From a virus, in IMG/VR virus record IMGVR_UViG_3300031851_000116, positions 1 through 30,127 of that record: a stretch of DNA of 30,127 nucleotides; one strand, 5' to 3'. Shown here in pieces: positions 14,188 through 20,785 of this stretch (its first letter is position 1; every line of letters begins with the position of its first letter). The position numbers and the translations under genes are program-made. The notes under the pieces were generated by a model that was given only the letters and a program-made list of their open reading frames with translations, was not told the DNA's origin and ran no database searches.

Positions 14188-14933
14188 TAGTTTCTCCTAA
14201 AGTGTTTGTTGTACATATTTTTTAATAATGCTTTGTTTACTTTAAATCCGTGAATTTGAAAGTATGTTCTTTTTTCAAACCATTTTAAATCGTGTTCAGT
14301 TGCATCTCTAACTTCGTAATCATATGACTCTTCAGTTAACGGAATTAAATGTGCAAGTGCGTGTCCTGCTTTTAATTGTTTCTCGCCTCTTTTAACATTC
14401 CAATATCCTTGGACATTTAATTCTGTACTATAACTTGGATCGAGTATTCCTGTTGATGCTTCAAATTCGTATGTATCTGTATATGCTACTGCTGTCATTA
14501 AGAATTTCATACCCTTTGGTGCAATTACATTCCAAGGTGTATTAAACTTCATTATAGGTGCAATACTTTGTGGGCGTTTTGGTAAAAACTTTGTAATATT
14601 ATATGGATGGGTACCTACTGGATCGCCTTTTAACATATCACTTAGTATTTCACTTGGATGCACATAACCAAAGGCTTCGTTTTCGCCTTCTGTTTTTATA
14701 ACAGTGTCGTGCCATAAAGGGATTATAAAGCCGTGTTTATATAAATCAAATATTCCAGGGCATTGTTGTAAATGGCTAGGCACTCTATAATTCTTTGTTC
14801 TAATGTAATCTTCTTTACATGCTTTCATCCATCTCGGTGAAAACTTACTTGCTGGAATAATAGGATAAGTGTCAGCAATACCCGGTACTTTACTAAAAAA
14901 TTCTATTTTTGGTTTTTTCTTTTTAAAGAACAT
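14187..14933 (-). CDS. Unknown protein, paralogue B (DUF6065-like pattern)
   Basis: 248 aa, the sister of the gene at 13011-13775. Shared features in order: MFFKKKKPKIEFFSKVPGI, CPGIFDLYKHGFIIPLWHD, IKTEGENEAFGYVHP, TPWNVIAPKGMKFLMTAVAY, GILDPSY, NVQGYWNVKRGE and KAGHALAHLIPLTEE. The two proteins have diverged clearly but keep the same length and motif order, so they come from an old duplication. A 139-aa gene now separates them. The KKKKP start is basic with no signal peptide. The tentative link to DUF6065-type proteins rests on the P-G strand / D-P strand / W strand / AG-x-x-L pattern. It begins 3 bases after the oxygenase stop. Enzymatic activity is not evident. Confidence 0.8.
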   Translation of the reverse strand: MFFKKKKPKIEFFSKVPGIADTYPIIPASKFSPRWMKACKEDYIRTKNYRVPSHLQQCPGIFDLYKHGFIIPLWHDTVIKTEGENEAFGYVHPSEILSDMLKGDPVGTHPYNITKFLPKRPQSIAPIMKFNTPWNVIAPKGMKFLMTAVAYTDTYEFEASTGILDPSYSTELNVQGYWNVKRGEKQLKAGHALAHLIPLTEESYDYEVRDATEHDLKWFEKRTYFQIHGFKVNKALLKNMYNKHFRRN

Positions 14934-14936
14934 AAA

Positions 14937-15506
14937 TTACCTATAGTTAAAATTTATTGCTACTCTTCTAGGAGTAGATGTTGGAGTTGTACTAGCATGA
15001 TATGTTAGACCATTAAAAATAATTAGTTTATTTTCTTCTGGAGTGCTTGTAGTATTGACTGTTAAATCTATTTTATCTTTGTAATCTTTTGAATTAACAC
15101 CAGATGTTAAATCATATTTTTCATTATATATTATAGTATCACCATCAGAGTCGTTTAGATATAGTATACCAGTTTTATGCTCTTCTTGCCAGTCAGTGTG
15201 TGGCTCATGTTTTATTGGCTCAGCTGTTGCTGTTATTAGGCCAATACGTATTCTAGTAAACAGTTCTATCGGTTCGTTTACAGCATCTAATGCGCCGATT
15301 AAGCAACTTTCAACTAACTGGGCTATCTGACTTCCAATTGAGCCTTCTTGAGTAACCATATGAAACCAACTAAAATCCATTATTTCAGGATTGTGATTTT
15401 CATATGCTGTATATTCACTAAAATACCACGGAGTACTGCCTGCTAGAACTTCGTGTTGTAACCTTTTAAACAAGGTTGGCGATACTGCATTTTTATAAGT
15501 TTTCAT
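14937..15506 (-). CDS. Putative 2OG-Fe(II) oxygenase
   Basis: 189 aa. The iron triad can be placed: His103 and Asp105 in EPHTDWQ and His170 in GLTYHAS, with Arg180 or Arg181 ten or so residues later as the 2-oxoglutarate ligand. The GILYLNDSDGD strand and KLIIFNGLTYHA core fit the jelly-roll of the prolyl-hydroxylase-like superfamily, which uses Fe(II), O2 and 2-oxoglutarate to hydroxylate a substrate. The N terminus MKTYKNAVSPTLFKRL is the usual start of these short phage enzymes. The substrate is not predictable. It is directly abutted (no gap) by the second oxygenase gene upstream. Confidence 0.82.
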   Translation of the reverse strand: MKTYKNAVSPTLFKRLQHEVLAGSTPWYFSEYTAYENHNPEIMDFSWFHMVTQEGSIGSQIAQLVESCLIGALDAVNEPIELFTRIRIGLITATAEPIKHEPHTDWQEEHKTGILYLNDSDGDTIIYNEKYDLTSGVNSKDYKDKIDLTVNTTSTPEENKLIIFNGLTYHASTTPTSTPRRVAINFNYR

Positions 15507-16082
15507 TTATGTTACCTGTATACTAAACGCTAAATTAATGCGCTGTCTTTCTGATTCATTTCTAAGCACTTCATGAGGAACCCATCCTGGCCATAAAAAT
15601 AATTCACCGTCTGCTGGATATACTAAAGAATCTCGCACAAAAGGACTTCGTGGACTACAATTATTAAGTAAGTTTGCAGGATTGATAAATTTTAATGGGC
15701 CTGTGTCTTTTCCCTGTACATAATACACACAGGTAAAACTATCAGCAACGTGAGAATGAGTAACGTTGCGGCTGTTAGGTTCGTTTACATTTGTCCAATA
15801 ATCTAATAATATTTTTCTCTCAGGTACATTATCTTTAAATGTACTATCGTGTGCAAAATAATGATCACATGCATGTGCAGTAAGATCTCTTATAAAATTT
15901 GTAAGCCATTCTATGTTGTCATAGGTAGTATTACTTCTCCAACAATTATCATTATTCATTAGCATAGGTGAAGTGTCATTATCTTTTGCTTCAAGGATCT
16001 GTTTTTTTAGATCATTAATTTGCTCTGGGGTTCCAATTTTTTCTACAAAAAAATCTGATTTAAATTGTGTCACACGTTCCAT
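15507..16082 (-). CDS. Second putative 2OG-Fe(II) oxygenase
   Basis: 191 aa from the ATG at 16080-16082 (MERVTQF). A frame opening four codons earlier uses TTG and is less likely. Motifs fit the phage 2OG-Fe(II) oxygenase type: NVTHSHVADSFTCVYYVQG carries the proximal histidines (His109 and/or His111 in this numbering), and GELFLWPGWVPHEVLRN carries the distal His170, with Arg181 in RQRINLAF as the likely 2-oxoglutarate ligand. PLKFINPANLL is also typical. It differs clearly from the neighbouring oxygenase, so they are not a recent duplication. The start overlaps the 3' end of the halogenase gene by 13 bases. Probable hydroxylase; substrate unknown. Confidence 0.8.
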   Translation of the reverse strand: MERVTQFKSDFFVEKIGTPEQINDLKKQILEAKDNDTSPMLMNNDNCWRSNTTYDNIEWLTNFIRDLTAHACDHYFAHDSTFKDNVPERKILLDYWTNVNEPNSRNVTHSHVADSFTCVYYVQGKDTGPLKFINPANLLNNCSPRSPFVRDSLVYPADGELFLWPGWVPHEVLRNESERQRINLAFSIQVT

Positions 16083-17575
16083 TTTTTGTACCAATCTTCT
16101 AAAAATTCATAGTGATTTGGAAATGTTTCTTTTGCTTTATCTACACGAAACGTTTGTGTATCAGTAAAATATTTTAGATATGTTTTTTCGTCTTCACTTA
16201 AATTTGGATTATAATCTGCGTATCCGCCACCTGCATGTATCATACTCCACCATTGTACACTACTAAACATACTCTGTGGACTATAAAATATAAAATCTTG
16301 CGGGATTGGATAATATGCACTTATCATTTGTTGTGCAAAAGGTGGTAGGTCATTTAAATTTAATTCACGGACTGCCTTCCAATACGGAGTATCATCTTTG
16401 TTACTAAAATAATAATGAGCAAAAACAAATGATAATATTTCAATATTCATTTCGTAGAACCCTTGGTTCATGCTATCACGCATTTGATCATTCCAAGTTC
16501 CGTTACCCATGTTTAATAGTTCACATAGTGAAGTAACCGTTGCAGTTGTAAATGTAATTCCTGTTGCTTCTAATGGTTCAACAAACCCAGCAGCAAGTCC
16601 AATACCTACAACATTTTTTATTGCTACTTCTTTGTGTGTTCCGCATTTCATAGTTAAATGATTAGCCGGAGCATCGTACTCACCTATTGAGTCTCTTAAT
16701 TCTTTTTCAGCTTCTTCTGGAGTTATAAAATCTGAACTATACACATAGCCGTTTCCTATTCTATGAAATGTAGGGATCGTCCAACGCCATCCACTAGTCA
16801 TAGCAGTTGCTTTAGTATAAGGATGACATTCATCTTTAGGATTAGTATATTGTGTTGGTATAGCAACAGCACTATCGTTTAATAACCAAGGTTTATAACT
16901 AATAAATTCTGCACCTAGTGTCTTTTCTAATAACGCACTTTTGAATCCACTACAGTCAAGATATAAGTCTGCTGTGTATTCATTTTTATCAGAATCAATT
17001 AGTTTACTAATGCCCTGCATACCTTTAGCAACTTGGGTAATCTTTGTGTCTACATATGTTATCTTATCTAGTATAATATCTTTTATAGTTGCAATAATAT
17101 CATATGCACTAAAATGTACAGCACCGTAACCATCTGGTCCAGTATTAAAATTACTATCTAACTCAGGACTTAACTTAGGACTTACGTTTGCTTTTGCTAA
17201 TCTATATGCAGGATGCCATTTTGCAAATTCACTATAAGGTTTATCGGCAAAATATTTATTTGCATAAAGATGCGGAGCTGCTACTGTATTATTAACATTG
17301 TCGTTGTCAACAAAATACGGCTCATTATTCCATCCGTCTAATTCAACTCCGTACTTGAATGCTGCATTACTAGGTTTCATCCAGTGGTGTGCTTCAATTC
17401 CGCATGCATATAAAAATTTTGCTGTTAACGGTTGAGTACCTTCTCCAACACCAATTGGACCTGCACTTGCATCTTCAATTAACGTAATCTTAGTATCAGT
17501 TTTTAAATTATTAACAAGGTATGCGGCTGACAACCAACCACTTGTTCCGCCTCCAAAAATTATTATATTATTCAT
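16070..17575 (-). CDS. Flavin-dependent halogenase (tryptophan halogenase family)
   Basis: 501 aa, full length for the family. FAD-binding GGGTSGW lies at residues 8-14. The catalytic lysine equivalent is Lys74 in AAFKYGVELDGW. The diagnostic W-x-W-x-I-P motif is at 263-268 (WRWTIP), and AAGFVEPLEATGI holds the conserved glutamate segment. These enzymes use reduced flavin, O2 and halide to make a Lys-bound halogenating species. Phage members are known; VirX1 from cyanophage Syn10 is a characterised viral halogenase with a preference for iodide. No flavin reductase is seen here, so host reductases would have to supply FADH2. The start overlaps the stop of the upstream fusion gene (TAATG). Substrate unknown; free tryptophan is not implied by the name. 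Confidence 0.93.
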   Translation of the reverse strand: MNNIIIFGGGTSGWLSAAYLVNNLKTDTKITLIEDASAGPIGVGEGTQPLTAKFLYACGIEAHHWMKPSNAAFKYGVELDGWNNEPYFVDNDNVNNTVAAPHLYANKYFADKPYSEFAKWHPAYRLAKANVSPKLSPELDSNFNTGPDGYGAVHFSAYDIIATIKDIILDKITYVDTKITQVAKGMQGISKLIDSDKNEYTADLYLDCSGFKSALLEKTLGAEFISYKPWLLNDSAVAIPTQYTNPKDECHPYTKATAMTSGWRWTIPTFHRIGNGYVYSSDFITPEEAEKELRDSIGEYDAPANHLTMKCGTHKEVAIKNVVGIGLAAGFVEPLEATGITFTTATVTSLCELLNMGNGTWNDQMRDSMNQGFYEMNIEILSFVFAHYYFSNKDDTPYWKAVRELNLNDLPPFAQQMISAYYPIPQDFIFYSPQSMFSSVQWWSMIHAGGGYADYNPNLSEDEKTYLKYFTDTQTFRVDKAKETFPNHYEFLEDWYKKWNV

Positions 17576-19296
17576 TATATTTCTATTACGACCTCTTCTT
17601 CAATTTTAGATGTTTGTTCTACTTTATTAATAACAACAATATAAAGTCCGTTCCACCAACTGTTACTGTCTTCAACATCACATAACAGTAATTTTTCATA
17701 TCCTACTTCTGCACCTATTGCATTAATGCCTTTTCTTGCGCCTTCAACAACTCCGTCCCAGTTTGCGTCATCGAAAATTAAAACTGCTTCTTGTGAGAAA
17801 GATGATGCATAATACTCAACAGCTCTAGCAGTTGATAATGCATCGTGAGGTCCGTCATAGAACCACATGTTTATCTTGTCTTTATATGCTGATAAATTTA
17901 CACTAAAGATATCTTTATTAATAACATCAATTTTATTATCACCTTTGAATCTTTTTGCATTTTCAATAAACGATACACGATCATTTGTAGGTAATTTTTC
18001 TCTACCAAGTTCTTGTGGTTGTATATTTTCATGCCATTTATCAATTGCAATAGCGTGTAAGTTGTTGTCTTTAATTGCTCCAAAGAAAGTTGCTCCTTGT
18101 GCAGTACCAACTTCCATGTATGTTTCAACACCTTGTGCAATGTTATTTAAAACTGTCTGTACTCTACTACTAGTTAACCCTGGAACATCTATCTTAACTG
18201 TAGGAATACCTGATTTAATTATGCTATCTGATGTATGTTTAACTAAATTAGTGTGAACAATTTTAGATTTAACTTTGTAAATATCATCACAAAAATGACA
18301 TTCCCAACAATCAAATTTACAGTTGCGAATTTTCTTACGCCAAGCATTAATAGGTTTTTCTTGTAAATTATTTGCTTCTAAATAATTGTTAAAGTTATCA
18401 TAAAGTATTTCGTCACCATTGGCCCAACGTTTAACAATATCCATAGTTTCATATAGTCTACTAATTGCTTCACGTCCGTGCATTTTAAACACGTCAATAC
18501 CAAGATTATCTAAAAACTCTTGCCAGTCTTCTCTCCACGGAGGAATATTTGCTGTCTTTAAATGTACACTAGGATCGTCCACGTCCCATTTTGGACAACT
18601 TACTCTACTAATAGGATTGTAAAAGTATTGCGGATCGGTGCCTTCGCGTGTATTGTTATATTCAAAATGTTCTACCATCATTGGACAATTACCTAAGCAT
18701 CCTTCGTTTGCTAGTAAACTATAATGAATATCTTTTCCTAAATTTTCCTTAATCCAAACTTTTGCTTCAACTAATCTTTTTAACGTATCAGTATCACGCA
18801 TTAAATCTCTATCAAGATTTATGTAATTAAATCCACGTTTTGCTAAATTTACAATTTCAGCTGCAACTCTAACATCACGTAGTATTGTATTCTTTACATA
18901 CAATTCTGGAAATGCTTTTTGTATTTGGCCTGTTGCCATCCAATGCGTATGTGGAATAGTAGCAGTACGTACACCTTTATCATATAGAGGTTTAAAGTTT
19001 TTTATAAATGTATCTAAATTCTTTTGGGTAGGAGGAACTTGTATATTATTAAATGTAGCACTTACAGGAACACCGGTATGTGTTTGTACAAACAAAGCCT
19101 GCTTAATTGCTACATCATTTGAATCTTCGTGTACAAAGACATCGCCCATTGCATCTTGATTAAACGGTGCAATTCTAGTTGTAAAGTACACATCTTTAAT
19201 GTAATCTTTGTAATCATTTACAAAATTAACAAACTCTATGTATTGCTGTTCGTTTAGTTTAGGGTTTAAAGGTATACTAAATATTTTCTGTGTCAT
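17575..19296 (-). CDS. U32-like / Cys-cluster / SAM methyltransferase fusion
   Basis: 573 aa with three parts. Residues 1-300 resemble the U32 (YhbU/UbiU-type) fold: LLANEGCLGNCPMMVEHF carries Cys200 and Cys204, and VSCPKW carries Cys234. Residues 326-336 form a compact cluster C-x3-C-x2-C-x2-C (NCKFDCWECHFC). U32 relatives such as UbiU/UbiV bind a 4Fe-4S cluster and take part in O2-independent hydroxylation. Residues about 390-560 are a class I SAM methyltransferase: YMEVGTAQGATF is motif I, MWFYDGPHD and VLIFDDANWDG are later strands. It is the first gene of the enzyme operon. Both the fusion and its place beside a halogenase and oxygenases are unusual. Cluster binding and substrate are inferred. 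Confidence 0.8.
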   Translation of the reverse strand: MTQKIFSIPLNPKLNEQQYIEFVNFVNDYKDYIKDVYFTTRIAPFNQDAMGDVFVHEDSNDVAIKQALFVQTHTGVPVSATFNNIQVPPTQKNLDTFIKNFKPLYDKGVRTATIPHTHWMATGQIQKAFPELYVKNTILRDVRVAAEIVNLAKRGFNYINLDRDLMRDTDTLKRLVEAKVWIKENLGKDIHYSLLANEGCLGNCPMMVEHFEYNNTREGTDPQYFYNPISRVSCPKWDVDDPSVHLKTANIPPWREDWQEFLDNLGIDVFKMHGREAISRLYETMDIVKRWANGDEILYDNFNNYLEANNLQEKPINAWRKKIRNCKFDCWECHFCDDIYKVKSKIVHTNLVKHTSDSIIKSGIPTVKIDVPGLTSSRVQTVLNNIAQGVETYMEVGTAQGATFFGAIKDNNLHAIAIDKWHENIQPQELGREKLPTNDRVSFIENAKRFKGDNKIDVINKDIFSVNLSAYKDKINMWFYDGPHDALSTARAVEYYASSFSQEAVLIFDDANWDGVVEGARKGINAIGAEVGYEKLLLCDVEDSNSWWNGLYIVVINKVEQTSKIEEEVVIEI

Positions 19297-19317
19297 GTTT
19301 ATCCATCGAGTAACCGT

Positions 19318-19356
19318 AAAAAAAGGTGTTACTATGTACTTATAATAACACCTTTT
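19318..19356 (-). terminator. Intrinsic terminator with promoter-like loop
   Basis: AAAAGGTGTTA (19321-19331) and TAACACCTTTT (19346-19356) form a perfect 11-bp stem with a 14-base loop. Read on the minus strand the hairpin runs into seven T residues (19324-19318), a good rho-independent terminator for the two-gene unit ending at 19376. The plus-strand reading also ends in TTTT, so it may be bidirectional. The minus-strand loop contains TATAAGTA (19337-19344), one base from the late box TATAAATA, suitably placed to drive the enzyme operon starting at 19296. Confidence 0.75.
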
Positions 19357-19375
19357 CTATAATTTGTAAAGCGAT

Positions 19376-19918
19376 TTATGGGATAAGTGTTTCAGAAAAT
19401 GTTGATGTAGTAAACTGAGGTGTTTTATCTTTATTTGCCGTGTATGCACATTCCCATTCAAAATATGTAGCCATATACATTTGAGTATCTTTAAGAGTCT
19501 GTAACCCAGGTACTTGTGCTTTAATTTGTACAAGTCCTGTTGCTTCTGTAAAATGGTTTTCTGCAAAATTAAGCATAATTGCTTTTAGTAATCCTACAGT
19601 GTTTAATTCATCTGTTGATGTTAAACTATAGTTTATTTTTTCGTAATTACTATCACCAAAACTAGTTGGTTGTACTATATCTCTTGGATTATTAACATTC
19701 CGCATAATTGGTACTTCGCCATCTAATGCATTAGTAAAGTTATGTGCGTTTGCCATACCTTCAGTAATAGTAGTTGCTTTTAACCATTCAACATTAACAG
19801 AACCTTCGTCTGCTGGTGCAATATATCCTATAGTATAATGCCATTCACTAGCAACCATTTGTATTCGATTGTCACGTCTAGGATCGTTACTTGCTATGCT
19901 CTCATATATTATATACAT
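19376..19918 (-). CDS. Unknown phage protein
   Basis: 180 aa, not recognised. It starts MYIIYESIASNDPRRDNR and has alternating strand and loop segments, including VASEWHYTIGYIAPADEGSV, VEWLKATTITEGMANAHNF, a LKAIMLNFAENHF helix and a YFEWECAYTANKDKT strand near the end. No signal peptide or membrane helix. The gene overlaps the upstream gene by 17 bases and has a GAGG Shine-Dalgarno inside it, so they are cotranslated. A terminator follows its stop. The position between fibre genes and the enzyme cassette suggests a virion or assembly role, without direct support. Confidence 0.8.
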   Translation of the reverse strand: MYIIYESIASNDPRRDNRIQMVASEWHYTIGYIAPADEGSVNVEWLKATTITEGMANAHNFTNALDGEVPIMRNVNNPRDIVQPTSFGDSNYEKINYSLTSTDELNTVGLLKAIMLNFAENHFTEATGLVQIKAQVPGLQTLKDTQMYMATYFEWECAYTANKDKTPQFTTSTFSETLIP

Positions 19919-20744
19919 CGTTTATGTCCTCGTTAGAATCAGTAGTAGCAGATGATTCTAATTTTTGTTTTTCTTCTTTAGGTGCTAATAAAGATTCATT
20001 ATTAACTGATCCTTGCAATTTAAGATTTTCTTCAGCTTCGCTTTGTAATCTTTGTGTGTATGATTGTATTTGCGTACTGAAGTTCATTGTAAGTGCAAGT
20101 GTTTCGGCTTGTTGTTTTGGATCCATACTTAAAATAGCATCCATGTTACCTGTTCCGATTCTGCCATAAAATAACATATCTGTTGCAGCTTGTTTTGCTA
20201 ATCTATTAGTCCAATACTCTGCTTCATAATCATCTTCAGCTTCTGTATTTATAATGTCCCAATATGTGCGTCCTGATCCGTCTGGTAATTTACCTTCGTC
20301 TGATTCAGTAAATTCTTTTAATAAATCTAAAAGCTGATGGCGTTCTAAATACCAGTCTTGTAATCTTCTTTTACTCATAGTTAAGTTACGTGTAGCATTC
20401 CATTTTTCAACTTCTGCTAGTCTGCGATCTAAATCATCATGTGCTTCGTCAGCCATACGTGCAAATCTATCTACTTCGATTTCATATTTTGCAATTTCGT
20501 ATTCCATGTTTTCAATTGATTCTTCTTTAGATTTAATTTCTAAAAGCCACTGTCTAAATTTTGAAAAAGGAGTAATTTGTGCTTGTCCAACAAAATATCT
20601 CATTTTGTATTTTGGATTGGTCCACTCTTTATTCATTGCTTTTGTAATCAAGTCCTTTTCGTCATCGGACATCATTGATGTATCAGATTCAATAACACTC
20701 TGAAATCTATGGTTTTCTGAATATTGTGAACGTCTATCTGTCAT
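19902..20744 (-). CDS. Unknown, mainly helical phage protein
   Basis: 280 aa, highly charged and helical: EESIENMEYEIAKYEIEVDRF, with the following DEAHDDLDRRLAEVEKWNAT, reads as a coiled coil around residues 73-115. A second helical block has RLQDWYLERHQLLDLLKEF. An EDDYEAEYWTNRLAKQAATDM segment, split by short turns, precedes a Gln-rich helix (FSTQIQSYTQRLQSEAEENL) and an acidic, disordered tail. No catalytic motif, signal or membrane segment is seen. A strong AAGGAG lies 8 bases upstream of the ATG, and an AT-rich promoter-like region lies behind it. It heads a two-gene unit with the 180-aa gene. A scaffold or assembly factor is conceivable but not shown. Confidence 0.82.
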   Translation of the reverse strand: MTDRRSQYSENHRFQSVIESDTSMMSDDEKDLITKAMNKEWTNPKYKMRYFVGQAQITPFSKFRQWLLEIKSKEESIENMEYEIAKYEIEVDRFARMADEAHDDLDRRLAEVEKWNATRNLTMSKRRLQDWYLERHQLLDLLKEFTESDEGKLPDGSGRTYWDIINTEAEDDYEAEYWTNRLAKQAATDMLFYGRIGTGNMDAILSMDPKQQAETLALTMNFSTQIQSYTQRLQSEAEENLKLQGSVNNESLLAPKEEKQKLESSATTDSNEDINDVYNI

Positions 20745-20785
20745 ATTAATTTCTCCTTAGTAAATTATATATAATATTTACCTAT
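20745..20785 (-). promoter_or_regulatory. AT-rich promoter-like gap with strong RBS
   Basis: This 41-base gap between the Kelch-like fibre gene stop and the next start is almost all A/T. On the minus strand it reads GGTAAATATTATATAT, a late-box-like element, and then a GTAAAT/ATTTAC 6-bp imperfect dyad, followed by AAGGAG. Promoter assignment is by resemblance only. Confidence 0.35.

Noticed and set aside
16083-16094. Start of the second oxygenase at 16094
   Set aside because: The codon there is TTG; the ATG at 16080-16082 gives a normal start with less overlap of the halogenase gene.
18286-18330. CxxxCxxC (Cys326, Cys330, Cys333) read as a radical SAM signature
   Set aside because: The spacing fits, but the motif lies after the N-terminal barrel rather than at its start, a fourth Cys follows, and the domain carries U32-type cysteines. 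A Fe-S role is kept, but not a radical SAM call.
19321-19356. Hairpin as a small RNA or tRNA remnant
   Set aside because: The stem plus T run after a stop codon fits a terminator, and there is no cloverleaf or CCA-like structure.
19357-19566. 69-aa minus-strand frame overlapping the 180-aa gene
   Set aside because: It has no RBS, lies in another frame of a better gene and runs into the terminator hairpin.
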